Origin: Pseudomonas sp. NCCP-436
GTDB lineage: Bacteria; Pseudomonadota; Gammaproteobacteria; Pseudomonadales; Pseudomonadaceae
Length of the DNA stretch: 64,000 nucleotides
Reading direction: 5' to 3'
Assembly (NCBI RefSeq): GCF_019656335.1
Contig: NZ_BPLZ01000005.1
Span: 124,001 to 188,000 of the forward strand
The notes under the pieces were generated by a model, which was given only the letters and a program-made list of their open reading frames with translations, made no database searches and was not told where the DNA came from. Below, one piece after another: positions 7,593-16,762 of the stretch. The number at the start of each line of letters is the position of its first letter. Positions within the stretch are counted from its first letter, which is position 1. The position numbers and the translations under genes were made by a program.

Positions 7593-8588
7593 TCAGCCGC
7601 CGGTCATGCTCATAAAGCGCACCACCTGCACTTGCTCGTCACGGGCAAAGTGATGTCGCTCGGGCTTGAGCCTAAGCGCCTCGACCAACGCCTGACGCAG
7701 CCGCTCGCCGTCACCCGGATGGGCCCGCAGCAGCCCCTTGAGATCCAGAGCGTCGTCGTGCCCAAGGCAGAGCACAAGCCGCCCTTCAGCGGTGACCCTG
7801 ACGCGATTGCAGTCGCCACAGAAGTTGTGGCTGTGCGGCGAGATAAACCCCACCTGAGTCCGATAGCCAACTACCTGCCAGTAGCGCGACGGGCCACCGG
7901 TAACCCGGCTGCTGCGCACCAGCGCATAGCGCTGCTCGATCCGCTCGCGCACTTCATCACTGGAACAGAACGTCTGTTGGCGGGCATGAGTGACAATGCT
8001 GCCCAGTGGCATTTCCTCGATGAAACTGATATCCAGATCCCGCTCGATGGCGAACTCCAACAAATCGAGAATCTCGTCATCATTGCGTCCGCGCTGTATC
8101 ACGGTATTGATCTTGATACGAGCAAAACCCGCTCTTCGTGCCGCCTCGATGCCGTCCAGTACCTGGGCGAGGCGGTCTCGCCGTGTCAACGCAGCAAAGC
8201 GTTCGGCACGCAGGGAATCGAGGCTGATGTTCAATCGCCGGACACCCGCCTCACGCAGCGACTGCGCCAGCGTCGCCAACTGCGAGCCATTGGTCGTAAT
8301 GGCCAGATCCTCCAGCTCTTCACGGCCCCCCAGCCTTCGCAGCAACTGCAACAGGTTCTTGCGCACCAGCGGCTCGCCGCCGGTAACACGGATGCGCCGC
8401 ACCCCCAGGCCGATAAATGCATCGGCAACGGCATAAAGTTCTTCAAGGGTGAGGATCTGCTGACGCGGAGCAAACTGCATGTCTTCGCTCATGCAGTAGG
8501 TACAGCGGAAATCACAGCGATCCGTGACCGACAGACGCAGGTAGGTGATACGACGACCGAAGGGGTCGACGAGCTGATTGGTATTCAC
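7593..8588 (-). CDS. moaA: GTP 3',8-cyclase MoaA (molybdenum cofactor synthesis)
   Basis: This radical-SAM enzyme of 331 residues catalyses the first step of molybdopterin synthesis. The SAM cluster motif is CDFRCTYC (Cys25, Cys29, Cys32). [10 protein letters not shown] follows, the C-terminal second cluster is seen as FCGDCNRVR and LVLCLG, and the protein ends in Gly-Gly, the activating tail of MoaA. No other moa or mog genes are beside it. Molybdenum cofactor is needed by xanthine dehydrogenase, which feeds urate into the neighbouring pathway, so this is probably an accessory copy tied to purine use; that link is inferred. Confidence 0.92.
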   Translation of the reverse strand: MNTNQLVDPFGRRITYLRLSVTDRCDFRCTYCMSEDMQFAPRQQILTLEELYAVADAFIGLGVRRIRVTGGEPLVRKNLLQLLRRLGGREELEDLAITTNGSQLATLAQSLREAGVRRLNISLDSLRAERFAALTRRDRLAQVLDGIEAARRAGFARIKINTVIQRGRNDDEILDLLEFAIERDLDISFIEEMPLGSIVTHARQQTFCSSDEVRERIEQRYALVRSSRVTGGPSRYWQVVGYRTQVGFISPHSHNFCGDCNRVRVTAEGRLVLCLGHDDALDLKGLLRAHPGDGERLRQALVEALRLKPERHHFARDEQVQVVRFMSMTGG

Positions 8589-8667
8589 GGCAGGTCTCCT
8601 GGAGCGTCACGCGCCGGGACTTTTTGTTAGATCGAACGTCTGCAGATAAAAGCAGAAAAGGATGTTT

Positions 8668-8677
8668 TTGTATACAA
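8668..8677. promoter_or_regulatory. Putative GntR-type operator between moaA and tetR
   Basis: A perfect TTGTATACAA lies 80 bases upstream of moaA and 124 bases upstream of the divergent tetR gene, identical to the sites at 1169 and 10204. Confidence 0.6.
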
Positions 8678-8682
8678 GTAAA

Positions 8683-8698
8683 CTGACCTATAGGTCAG
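8683..8698. promoter_or_regulatory. 16-base palindrome, likely operator of the adjacent TetR regulator
   Basis: CTGACCTATAGGTCAG is a perfect palindrome. Its TGACC...GGTCA arms resemble the known RutR operator (TTGACCAnnTGGTCAA), and the next gene encodes a RutR-like protein, so autoregulation is plausible. It starts only 5 bases after the TTGTATACAA site. Confidence 0.6.
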
Positions 8699-8800
8699 AT
8701 TCATTCCAGACAGCCATCCCCCGCCAGCTTGAGCCGTCGGCGAGGCCGGTGCTACCATGCCTGCCCGCCATTCGGCGGCGAAAGAATCAAACAGGGCCTT

Positions 8801-9445
8801 ATGACCAGCATTCGCGAGCGAAACAAAGAGCTCATCCTCCGCGCAGCCAGCGAAGAATTCGCCGACAAGGGCTTCGCCGCTACCAAGACCAGCGATATTG
8901 CGGCCAAGGCCGGCCTGCCCAAGCCCAACGTCTATTACTACTTCAAATCCAAGGAAAACCTCTACCGCGAGGTTCTGGAAAGCATCATCGAGCCGCTGTT
9001 GGCGGCCTCAGCTCCGTTCAATCAGCCGGGCCATCCGAGCGAGGTGCTGACAGCCTACATCCGCTCGAAGATCCGCATTTCTCGCGAGCTACCCCATGCC
9101 TCAAAGGTGTTCGCCAGCGAGATCATGCATGGCGCCCCACACCTATCGGCAGAACAGACCAAACAGCTCAATGCGCAGGCACGACACAACATCGGTTGCA
9201 TTCAGAGCTGGATCGATCAGGGGCTGATGGCGCCAGTCGATCCGCATCACCTACTGTTCAGCATCTGGGCGGCCACTCAGACCTACGCCGACTTCGACTG
9301 GCAGATTTCCACCGTTACCGGAAAGGCCAGGCTCGACGACTCCGACTACGAAGCAGCAGCCCAGACCATCATTCGCCTGGTGCTCAAGGGTTGCGAAATC
9401 AGCCCGGCAGCAATGACTGTCAAAGAACCGTGTCACAGCCTCTGA
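8801..9445 (+). CDS. TetR-family regulator, RutR-like
   Basis: The 214-residue repressor has an N-terminal TetR helix-turn-helix (IRERNKELILRAASEEFADK, then FAATKTSDIAAKAGLP and NVYYYFKSKENLYREVL, residues about 3-60). Its C-terminal ligand domain resembles RutR/YcdC (HASKVFASEIMHGAPHL, FSIWAATQTYADFDWQI). In E. coli RutR senses uracil and controls pyrimidine and purine genes, so a nucleobase ligand is a reasonable guess. I chose ATG 8801, where homologues start; the frame is open for 24 more codons upstream. It is divergent from moaA, with a matching palindrome between them. Confidence 0.85.
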   Translation: MTSIRERNKELILRAASEEFADKGFAATKTSDIAAKAGLPKPNVYYYFKSKENLYREVLESIIEPLLAASAPFNQPGHPSEVLTAYIRSKIRISRELPHASKVFASEIMHGAPHLSAEQTKQLNAQARHNIGCIQSWIDQGLMAPVDPHHLLFSIWAATQTYADFDWQISTVTGKARLDDSDYEAAAQTIIRLVLKGCEISPAAMTVKEPCHSL

Positions 9446-9450
9446 GGCCA

Positions 9451-9477
9451 CTGGCGGGCTCTGCGCCAGCCCGCCAG
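9451..9477. terminator. Hairpin between convergent tetR and GlcG-type gene
   Basis: CTGGCGGGCT (9451-9460) and AGCCCGCCAG (9468-9477) form a perfect 10-base stem with a 7-base loop. There is no T-run, so it may stop or protect transcripts from both sides rather than act as a classic terminator. Confidence 0.55.
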
Positions 9478-9487
9478 TCGTCCGCCC

Positions 9488-9922
9488 CTACTGCCCCGCG
9501 TCCGCCTTCAGCCCCAGCGACTCCAACGCGCTGATTGCACATCGCTCGTCAATATCCGAGGTATCGCCGGTAACGCCCACGGCACCTATTACCTCGCCAC
9601 GATCGTCACGAATCAACACCCCACCCGGAGCAGGCACCAACCCACCCTGCGCCAAGTTGCTAACCGCCCCGATGAAGGCCGGGCGCTGCTGGGCATCAGC
9701 AGCAATCAGGCGAGAGCCTTTGCCCAGAGCCAGAGCGCCCCAGGCCTTGCCTATGGCGATCTGCGGTCGCAACAGACTGGCTCCGTCCTCGCGCTGCAGA
9801 CTGATCAGGTGACCTCCCGCATCAAGCACCGCAACGGTCAGCGGTGCAGCATCAATCTCGCGTCCGACAGCCAGGGCCCGGCTGCCAATGGCATTGGCGG
9901 TTTGCAGGTTCAATTGGCTCAT
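9488..9922 (-). CDS. GlcG/HbpS-family (DUF336) protein
   Basis: The 144-residue protein is of the GlcG/HbpS fold, often found with glycolate and glyoxylate genes but of unsettled function. Recognisable blocks are LTVAVLDAGGHLISLQREDGA, given here as VAVLDAGGHLISLQRED, then GGVLIRDDRGEVIGAVGVTG and the C-terminal DERCAISALESLG. ATG 9922 is preceded by a CAGGAG ribosome site. It is divergent from gcl, with two operator-like palindromes between them, suggesting joint induction. Confidence 0.85.
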   Translation of the reverse strand: MSQLNLQTANAIGSRALAVGREIDAAPLTVAVLDAGGHLISLQREDGASLLRPQIAIGKAWGALALGKGSRLIAADAQQRPAFIGAVSNLAQGGLVPAPGGVLIRDDRGEVIGAVGVTGDTSDIDERCAISALESLGLKADAGQ

Positions 9923-10053
9923 GGTGAATACTCCTGAAGTGGAAAAGGGATGACCCACTCCGGACGCAAAAGCCTCCGGAGCAATCCAAAGCTCTTTCTC
10001 ACTATCCCACCAGAAACAAAAAACTCAATACCCTTATACAATATTATTTTTTA

Positions 10054-10063
10054 TTGTATACAT
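10054..10063. promoter_or_regulatory. Putative GntR-type operator, one mismatch
   Basis: TTGTATACAT differs from the perfect palindrome at its last base. It is the copy nearest to the GlcG-type gene. Confidence 0.5.
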
Positions 10064-10203
10064 GTTTTCAGGCAGGCTTTCTTATCAACAGAAAAACCCC
10101 ACTGGATAAGGCACTTTCAAAAGCCAATCACCTGCCGACAAGCTGCAACGGAAAAGATGTTGACCACGGAGTCATGGTCTGCATAGAATCGCTAAAAGAA
10201 TTT

Positions 10204-10213
10204 TTGTATACAA
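10204..10213. promoter_or_regulatory. Putative GntR-type operator at gcl
   Basis: A perfect TTGTATACAA lies 25 bases before the gcl ATG, a position typical of repression. Confidence 0.6.
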
Positions 10214-10238
10214 TCTGATAACAAAAGAGGCACAAGAT

Positions 10239-12014
10239 ATGGCCAGAATGAGAGCAATTGAGGCAGCCGTGCTGGTGATGCGTCGTGAAGGCGTTGACAC
10301 CGCATTCGGCGTCCCCGGCGCCGCCATCAATCCCCTGTATGCCGCGCTGCAGAAAATCGGCGGCATCGATCACGTCCTGGCCCGTCACGTCGAAGGCGCT
10401 TCGCACATGGCTGAGGGCTATACCCGAACCAATGCCGGCAACATCGGCGTGTGCATCGGCACCTCGGGCCCGGCCGGAACCGACATGGTCACCGGCCTGT
10501 ACTCGGCCAGCGCCGATTCCATCCCAATCCTCTGCATCACCGGGCAGGCGCCGCGTGCCCGCATGCACAAGGAAGATTTCCAGGCCGTCGACATCACCAG
10601 CATCGTCGGCCCTGTCACCAAGTGGGCGACCACCGTCATGGAGCCTGGCCAGGTACCTCGTGCTTTCCAGCGTGCCTTCTATGAAATGCGCAGCGGGCGC
10701 CCGGGCCCGGTGCTGATCGACCTGCCGTTCGACGTACAGATGGCTGAAATCGAATTCGATATCGACGCCTACGAGCCGCTACCGGTGGCCAAACCGACGA
10801 CCAGTCGCATTCAGGCCGAGAAGGCCATTGCCATGCTCAACGAAGCCGAGCGCCCGCTGCTGGTAGCTGGTGGAGGCATCTTCAATGCCGATGCGGCCGA
10901 CAAACTGGTGGAGTTTGCCGAACTGGTCGACGTACCGGTCATCCCAACCCTGATGGGCTGGGGTGCAATTCCTGATGATCATCGCCTGATGGCCGGCATG
11001 GTTGGCCTGCAGACCTCGCACCGCTATGGCAACGCCACCCTGCTGGCTTCAGACCTGGTATTCGGCATCGGCAACCGCTGGGCGAACCGCCACACTGGCT
11101 CGGTAGAGGTCTACACGGAAGGCCGCAAGTTCATCCACGTCGACATCGAACCGACGCAAATCGGCCGCGTTTTCAACCCGGATCTGGGCATCGTCTCCGA
11201 TGCTGGCAGTGCCCTGGAGGCCTTCATCGAAGTGGCCCGGGAGTGGAAAGCTGCCGGCAAGCTGAAGGATCGCAGCACCTGGGTTGAATCCTGCCGTGAA
11301 CGCAAACGCACCCTGCAACGCAAGACCCACTTCGACAACGTGCCGGCCAAGCCACAGCGCGTATACGAGGAAATGAACGAGGCTTTCGGCAAGGATACCT
11401 GCTACGTCAGCACCATCGGTCTGTCGCAGATCGCCGGCGCTCAGTTCCTGCACGTGTACAAGCCGCGCCATTGGATCAACTGCGGCCAGGCCGGCCCGCT
11501 GGGCTGGACCATTCCGGCAGCGCTCGGCGTGGTCAAGGCCGATCCGCAGCGCCAGGTAGTGGCTCTGTCCGGCGACTATGACTTCCAGTTCATGATCGAG
11601 GAGCTGGCCGTCGGTGCGCAGTTCAAGCTGCCCTACATTCACGTGCTGGTGAACAACTCCTATCTGGGTCTGATTCGCCAGGCCCAGCGCGGCTTCGACA
11701 TCGACTACTGCGTGCAGCTGTCGTTCGAGAACATCAACGCGCCAGAACTGGGCGCCTATGGTGTCGACCATGTGTCGGTTATCGAGGGGCTGGGCTGCAA
11801 GGCAATCCGCGTGTTCGACCCGAGCGAACTGCAGAACGCCTTCGCCGAAGCCAAGCGGCTAATGGCCGAGCACCGCGTACCGGTGGTGGTCGAAGTCATC
11901 CTGGAGCGTGTCACCAACATCTCCATGGGCACCGAGATCAACGCAATCAACGAGTTCGAGGAGCTGGCCGAACGCGGCGCGGATGCCCCGACCGCCATCG
12001 CCCTGCTCGACTGA
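10239..12014 (+). CDS. gcl: Glyoxylate carboligase
   Basis: It condenses two glyoxylate molecules to tartronate semialdehyde and CO2 using thiamine diphosphate, with FAD bound as in the acetolactate-synthase family. The 591-residue protein shows [15 protein letters not shown], then [13 protein letters not shown], where Val51 takes the place of the glutamate conserved in almost all other thiamine enzymes. That is the hallmark of true glyoxylate carboligases. The metal/diphosphate region is [17 protein letters not shown] followed by [16 protein letters not shown]. It is the head gene of gcl-hyi-glxR-ttuD-pyk and consumes the glyoxylate made by AllA. Confidence 0.97.
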   Translation: MARMRAIEAAVLVMRREGVDTAFGVPGAAINPLYAALQKIGGIDHVLARHVEGASHMAEGYTRTNAGNIGVCIGTSGPAGTDMVTGLYSASADSIPILCITGQAPRARMHKEDFQAVDITSIVGPVTKWATTVMEPGQVPRAFQRAFYEMRSGRPGPVLIDLPFDVQMAEIEFDIDAYEPLPVAKPTTSRIQAEKAIAMLNEAERPLLVAGGGIFNADAADKLVEFAELVDVPVIPTLMGWGAIPDDHRLMAGMVGLQTSHRYGNATLLASDLVFGIGNRWANRHTGSVEVYTEGRKFIHVDIEPTQIGRVFNPDLGIVSDAGSALEAFIEVAREWKAAGKLKDRSTWVESCRERKRTLQRKTHFDNVPAKPQRVYEEMNEAFGKDTCYVSTIGLSQIAGAQFLHVYKPRHWINCGQAGPLGWTIPAALGVVKADPQRQVVALSGDYDFQFMIEELAVGAQFKLPYIHVLVNNSYLGLIRQAQRGFDIDYCVQLSFENINAPELGAYGVDHVSVIEGLGCKAIRVFDPSELQNAFAEAKRLMAEHRVPVVVEVILERVTNISMGTEINAINEFEELAERGADAPTAIALLD

Positions 12015-12109
12015 TGCAACCGTAGGGTGGATATCGCGTAGCACATCCACCAATCCCCAGGTGGAAAACGCTGAGCGGTTTTCCACCCTACGCAACCGAG
12101 GAGTTCGTC
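12015..12109 (+). repeat. REP-like inverted repeat with nested hairpins between gcl and hyi
   Basis: CGTAGGGTGGA (12021-12031) is the exact inverse of TCCACCCTACG (12082-12092). Inside lie two further arms: GGTGGAT pairing with ATCCACC (12027-12051), and GTGGAAAACGCT pairing with GCGGTTTTCCAC (12061-12085, one mismatch). The arms can form alternative cruciform or cloverleaf folds within 72 bases. The GTAGGGTGGA... pattern resembles dispersed intergenic repeats of some Pseudomonas genomes. It may also stabilise or attenuate the mRNA between gcl and hyi. Confidence 0.65.
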
Positions 12110-12892
<783 letters not shown>

Positions 12893-12905
12893 GGAGATTC
12901 AACTC

Positions 12906-13796
12906 ATGGCTAAAATCGGATTCATCGGCACCGGCATCATGGGCAAACCCATGGCTCAGAACCTGCAAAAGGCCGGTCACACCCTGTTTTTCTCCGAGCA
13001 TTTCGAGAAGGCACCGGCCGAGCTGCTGGGCGACAACGGCATCGCCCTGGCCACCCCGAAGGAAGTAACTCAGGAAGCCGAGTTCATCATCATCATGGTT
13101 CCCGACACTCCGCAGGTCGAGGACGTGCTGTTCCGTGCCGACGGTGTAGCCGCTGGCGCCGCTGCCGGCAAGGTCGTGATCGACATGAGCTCGATCTCGC
13201 CGACTGCCACCAAAGCCTTCGCCGAGAAGATCAAGGCCACTGGTGCCGCCTACCTGGACGCGCCGGTCTCCGGTGGTGAAGTCGGCGCCAAGGCCGCCAC
13301 TCTGTCGATCATGGTCGGTGGCTGCCCGAATGCCTTCGAACGCGCTCTGCCGCTGTTCCAGGCCATGGGCAAGAACATCACCCGCGTTGGCGGCAACGGT
13401 GACGGTCAAACCGCCAAGGTCGCCAACCAGATCATCGTCGCCCTGAACATCCAGGCGGTGGCCGAGGCTCTGCTGTTTGCCGCGAAGAACGGCGCCGACC
13501 CGGCCAAGGTTCGTGAAGCGCTGATGGGCGGCTTTGCCGGCTCGAAGATTCTCGAGGTGCACGGTGAACGCATGATCAAGGGCACTTTCGATCCGGGCTT
13601 CCGCATCAGCCTGCACCAGAAGGATCTCAACCTGGCACTGTCCGGCGCTCGCGAGCTGGGCCTGAACCTGCCCAACACCGCCAACGCACAACAGGTGTTC
13701 AGCACCTGCGCAGCACTTGGCGGCAGCAACTGGGATCACTCGGCCCTGATCAAGGGTCTGGAACACATGGCCAACTTCAACATCCGCAACGAGTAA
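12906..13796 (+). CDS. glxR: Tartronate semialdehyde reductase
   Basis: It reduces tartronate semialdehyde to D-glycerate with NAD(P)H. The 296-residue beta-hydroxyacid dehydrogenase has the Rossmann motif GFIGTGIMGKPMAQNL at the N terminus, the substrate-binding DAPVSGGEVGAKAATLSIM, and the catalytic lysine in GDGQTAKVANQIIVALN. A GAGGAGATTCA ribosome region precedes the start, 13 bases after hyi, so hyi and glxR are one transcript. Confidence 0.95.
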   Translation: MAKIGFIGTGIMGKPMAQNLQKAGHTLFFSEHFEKAPAELLGDNGIALATPKEVTQEAEFIIIMVPDTPQVEDVLFRADGVAAGAAAGKVVIDMSSISPTATKAFAEKIKATGAAYLDAPVSGGEVGAKAATLSIMVGGCPNAFERALPLFQAMGKNITRVGGNGDGQTAKVANQIIVALNIQAVAEALLFAAKNGADPAKVREALMGGFAGSKILEVHGERMIKGTFDPGFRISLHQKDLNLALSGARELGLNLPNTANAQQVFSTCAALGGSNWDHSALIKGLEHMANFNIRNE

Positions 13797-13804
13797 GATG
13801 GCCA

Positions 13805-13833
13805 TTCGCGACGCATCGGCAGTGCGTCGCGAA
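13805..13833. terminator. Perfect 11-base hairpin between glxR and ttuD
   Basis: TTCGCGACGCA and TGCGTCGCGAA enclose a 7-base loop, 9 bases after the glxR stop. There is no T-run. It may be an attenuator or mRNA-end stabiliser, leaving ttuD-pyk less expressed than gcl-hyi-glxR. Confidence 0.5.
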
Positions 13834-13992
13834 CCCTGACATCCGGGCCTGCCCGGTACCCTTTCGACCTTCCTGGCAAGAGGAGTCACGGCCCGATTGC
13901 CAGGTTGGTCGATTCCACTCCACAGCTGCTGCACCGCGGCATCTGTGGACTGGAATCGATCCAGCGTCATCACCAGAACAAGAGAAGCCGCC

Positions 13993-15267
13993 ATGACCCT
14001 CGATCCGCAAAGCCTGCTGCGCGACCTGTTCGCTACCGCCATCGCCGCCGCTCATCCCCGTCAGGTGCTGGCCGATCATCTGCCGGCCGAACGCAGTGGC
14101 CGGGTGATCGTTATTGGCGCCGGCAAGGCGGCTGCTGCCATGGCCGAGGTGATCGAGCAACAGTGGCAAGGCGAGGTCAATGGTCTGGTGGTGACTCGCT
14201 ATGGCCATGGCGCCGACTGCCGACGAATCGAAGTGGTCGAAGCCGCTCACCCGGTTCCCGATGATGCTGGCGAGCGCGTGGCCCGTCGCGTGCTGGAACT
14301 GGTTTCGAACCTGTCCGAGGCCGACCGGGTGATCTTCCTGCTTTCCGGCGGCGGTTCCTCGCTGCTGGCGCTACCGGCCGAAGGGCTGACTCTGGCCGAC
14401 AAGCAGGCAGTGAACAAGGCACTGTTGAAATCCGGTGCCACCATTGGCGAAATGAACTGCGTGCGCAAGCACCTCTCGGCGATCAAGGGCGGTCGTCTGG
14501 CCAAGGCCTGCTGGCCGGCTACCGTCTACACCTACGCGATCTCCGATGTTCCCGGTGACGAGGCCACAGTGATCGCCTCCGGTCCCACCGTGGCCGATCC
14601 GACCACTTCCGCCGATGCCCTGGCCATTCTCGCCCGCTATAGCATTGAGGTGCCTGCCAACGTGCGCGCCTGGCTTGAAGATCCACGTTCTGAGACGCTC
14701 AAACCCGGTGATCCTATGCTCTCCCGTAGCCACTTCCAGTTGATCGCCACCCCGCAGCAGTCCCTCGACGCGGCAGCCTCCCGAGCCCAGGAAGCGGATC
14801 TGCCGGTACTGATTCTTGGTGATCTGGAAGGTGAGGCCCGCGATGTAGCCAAGGTACATGCCGGTATCGCCCGCCAGATTCTGCTGCACGGGCAGCCAAT
14901 CAAGCCGCCATGCGTAATCCTCTCCGGAGGTGAAACCACCGTGACGGTACGTGGCAATGGCCGCGGCGGACGCAATGCCGAGTTTCTCCTCAGCCTCACC
15001 GACAGCCTCAAGGGCCTGCCCGGTGTCTACGCCCTGGCCGGAGATACCGACGGAATCGACGGCTCCGAGGACAATGCCGGCGCACTCATGACTCCCGACA
15101 GCTACGCCCGCGCCGAAGCCCTTGGCCTGTCTGCCCGAGACGAACTGGACAACAACAACGGCTATGGCTATTTCGCCGCCCTCGACGCGTTGATCGTTAC
15201 CGAACCGACCCGAACCAACGTCAACGACTTCCGCGCCATCCTGATCCTTGAGAGCCCTGTCCAATGA
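13993..15267 (+). CDS. ttuD: Glycerate 2-kinase / MOFRL-family protein (TtuD)
   Basis: The 424-residue protein belongs to the MOFRL/glycerate-2-kinase family; it is often annotated as hydroxypyruvate reductase, but kinase activity is established for the family. It would phosphorylate D-glycerate to 2-phosphoglycerate. Visible motifs are VIGAGKAAAAMAEV, FLLSGGGSSLLALP, KGGRLAKACWPA, GGETTVTVRGNGRGGRNAEF and AGDTDGIDGSEDNAGAL. I chose ATG 13993, where homologues start; an AGAGAAG site lies ahead. The stop overlaps the pyk start by 4 bases (ATGA), so the two are translationally coupled. Confidence 0.88.
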   Translation: MTLDPQSLLRDLFATAIAAAHPRQVLADHLPAERSGRVIVIGAGKAAAAMAEVIEQQWQGEVNGLVVTRYGHGADCRRIEVVEAAHPVPDDAGERVARRVLELVSNLSEADRVIFLLSGGGSSLLALPAEGLTLADKQAVNKALLKSGATIGEMNCVRKHLSAIKGGRLAKACWPATVYTYAISDVPGDEATVIASGPTVADPTTSADALAILARYSIEVPANVRAWLEDPRSETLKPGDPMLSRSHFQLIATPQQSLDAAASRAQEADLPVLILGDLEGEARDVAKVHAGIARQILLHGQPIKPPCVILSGGETTVTVRGNGRGGRNAEFLLSLTDSLKGLPGVYALAGDTDGIDGSEDNAGALMTPDSYARAEALGLSARDELDNNNGYGYFAALDALIVTEPTRTNVNDFRAILILESPVQ

Positions 15268-16679
15268 AAGCCGACAAGAAAGTAAAGATCCTTGCCACCC
15301 TCGGCCCGGCGATCCGCGATGCCGACCATATCCGCCAGCTGGTGGAAGCCGGGGTCAATCTGTTCCGCCTCAACTTCAGCCACGGCGAGCACGCCGACCA
15401 CGCCCAACGCTACCAGTGGGTGCGCCAGGTGGAGCGCGAGCTGAATCAGCCGATCGGCATCCTCATGGATCTGCAGGGGCCGAAGCTGCGCGTCGGCCGC
15501 TTTGCCGAAGGCAAGGTGCAGCTGATCAACGGACAGACTCTGCGCCTGGATCTGGACAGTACGCCGGGCGACGCCAGCCGGGTCAACCTGCCCCACCCCG
15601 AGATCATCGAGGCACTACAGCCGGGCATGAGCCTGCTGCTCGATGACGGTCGTCTGCGTCTGAAAGTGACTGCCAAGCAGAACGATGCGGTGATCACCGA
15701 GGTGATCGCCGGCGGCGAGTTGTCCGATCGCAAGGGTGTCAACGTACCCGAAGCGGTGCTGCAGCTTTCCCCGCTGACCGAAAAGGATCGCCGCGACCTG
15801 GCCTTCGGCCTCGAACTGGGCGTGGACTGGGTGGCACTGTCGTTCGTCCAGCGCCCGGAAGACATCGCCGAAGCCCGCGAGCTGATCCGGGGCAAAGCCT
15901 TCCTCATGGCCAAGATCGAGAAACCTTCAGCGGTGACTCACCTGGAGGAAATTGCCCGCCTGTCCGACGCCATTATGGTGGCGCGTGGCGACCTGGGCGT
16001 TGAAGTGCCGGCCGAGAATGTACCGCGTATCCAGAAGGACATCGTGCGCATCTGCCGTCAGCTTGGCCGCCCAGTAGTGGTGGCTACGCAGATGCTTGAG
16101 TCCATGCGCTTCTCCCCGGCGCCGACCCGTGCCGAAGTCACCGACGTGGCCAATGCCGTGGCCGAAGGCGCTGACGCGGTAATGCTGTCGGCCGAGACGG
16201 CCTCTGGTGACTATCCGCTGGAAACCGTGCAGATGATGAGCAAGATCATCCGCCAGGTGGAAAACGGTCCGGATTACCAAAACCAGCTTGATGTAGGCCG
16301 ACCACAAGCCGAAGCCACTGTCAGCGATGCCATCAGTTGCGCCATCCGCCGAATCAGTTCGATTCTGCCGGTGGCGGCGCTGATCAACTACAGCGAGTCT
16401 GGTTCCAGCAGTCTGCGCGCCTCGCGCGAGCGGCCGATGGCTCCGATCCTCAGCCTGACCCCGAATCTGAATAGCGCACGCCGCCTGACAGTGGCCTGGG
16501 GGATCTATTCAGTGGTCAAAGAACGCCTGGATAAAGTCGAAGAGGTCACCCGCACGGCTCTGGAAATTGCCCACGCGCAAGGTATGGCCAACTCCGGTGA
16601 GACTGTGGTAATCACCGCAGGCGAACCGTTCGGCCAGTCCGGCAGCACCAACAGTCTGCGGATCGAAACTCTGCCCTGA
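15264..16679 (+). CDS. pyk: Pyruvate kinase
   Basis: It converts phosphoenolpyruvate and ADP to pyruvate and ATP. The 471-residue protein has KILATLGPAIRDADHIRQL, FRLNFSHGEHADH, the active-site signature MAKIEKPSAVTHLEEIA, the metal and PEP site VARGDLGVEVPAENV, and a C-terminal allosteric domain ending TNSLRIETLP. Its placement behind ttuD makes sense: 2-phosphoglycerate from glycerate passes through enolase to pyruvate. It is probably a dedicated isozyme rather than the only pyruvate kinase. Confidence 0.95.
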   Translation: MKADKKVKILATLGPAIRDADHIRQLVEAGVNLFRLNFSHGEHADHAQRYQWVRQVERELNQPIGILMDLQGPKLRVGRFAEGKVQLINGQTLRLDLDSTPGDASRVNLPHPEIIEALQPGMSLLLDDGRLRLKVTAKQNDAVITEVIAGGELSDRKGVNVPEAVLQLSPLTEKDRRDLAFGLELGVDWVALSFVQRPEDIAEARELIRGKAFLMAKIEKPSAVTHLEEIARLSDAIMVARGDLGVEVPAENVPRIQKDIVRICRQLGRPVVVATQMLESMRFSPAPTRAEVTDVANAVAEGADAVMLSAETASGDYPLETVQMMSKIIRQVENGPDYQNQLDVGRPQAEATVSDAISCAIRRISSILPVAALINYSESGSSSLRASRERPMAPILSLTPNLNSARRLTVAWGIYSVVKERLDKVEEVTRTALEIAHAQGMANSGETVVITAGEPFGQSGSTNSLRIETLP

Positions 16680-16699
16680 AGCCTGCTCCCTCGTTCCGG

Positions 16700-16726
16700 C
16701 CCGCGGGGAGCTAAGCTGCCCCGCAT
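16700..16726 (+). terminator. GC-rich hairpin between pyk and the urea transporter gene
   Basis: GCGGGG (16703-16708) pairs with CCCCGC (16719-16724), extended by AGC/GCT inside. There is no T-run, so its effect on transcription is uncertain. Confidence 0.35.
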
Positions 16727-16762
16727 GCCGTCCGGGCCTTGCTACGAGGGTTACCCATCACC

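Larger units (their letters stand above)
9923..10238. promoter_or_regulatory. Divergent control region of the GlcG-type gene and gcl
   Basis: This AT-rich spacer has no gene. TTGTATACAT (10054-10063) lies 131 bases from the GlcG-type start, and TTGTATACAA (10204-10213) lies 25 bases before the gcl start, close enough to block transcription or translation of gcl when occupied. Confidence 0.6.

Noticed and set aside
7566..8630. 354-codon plus-strand frame
   Set aside because: It is antisense to moaA, whose cluster cysteines and Gly-Gly end are unmistakable.
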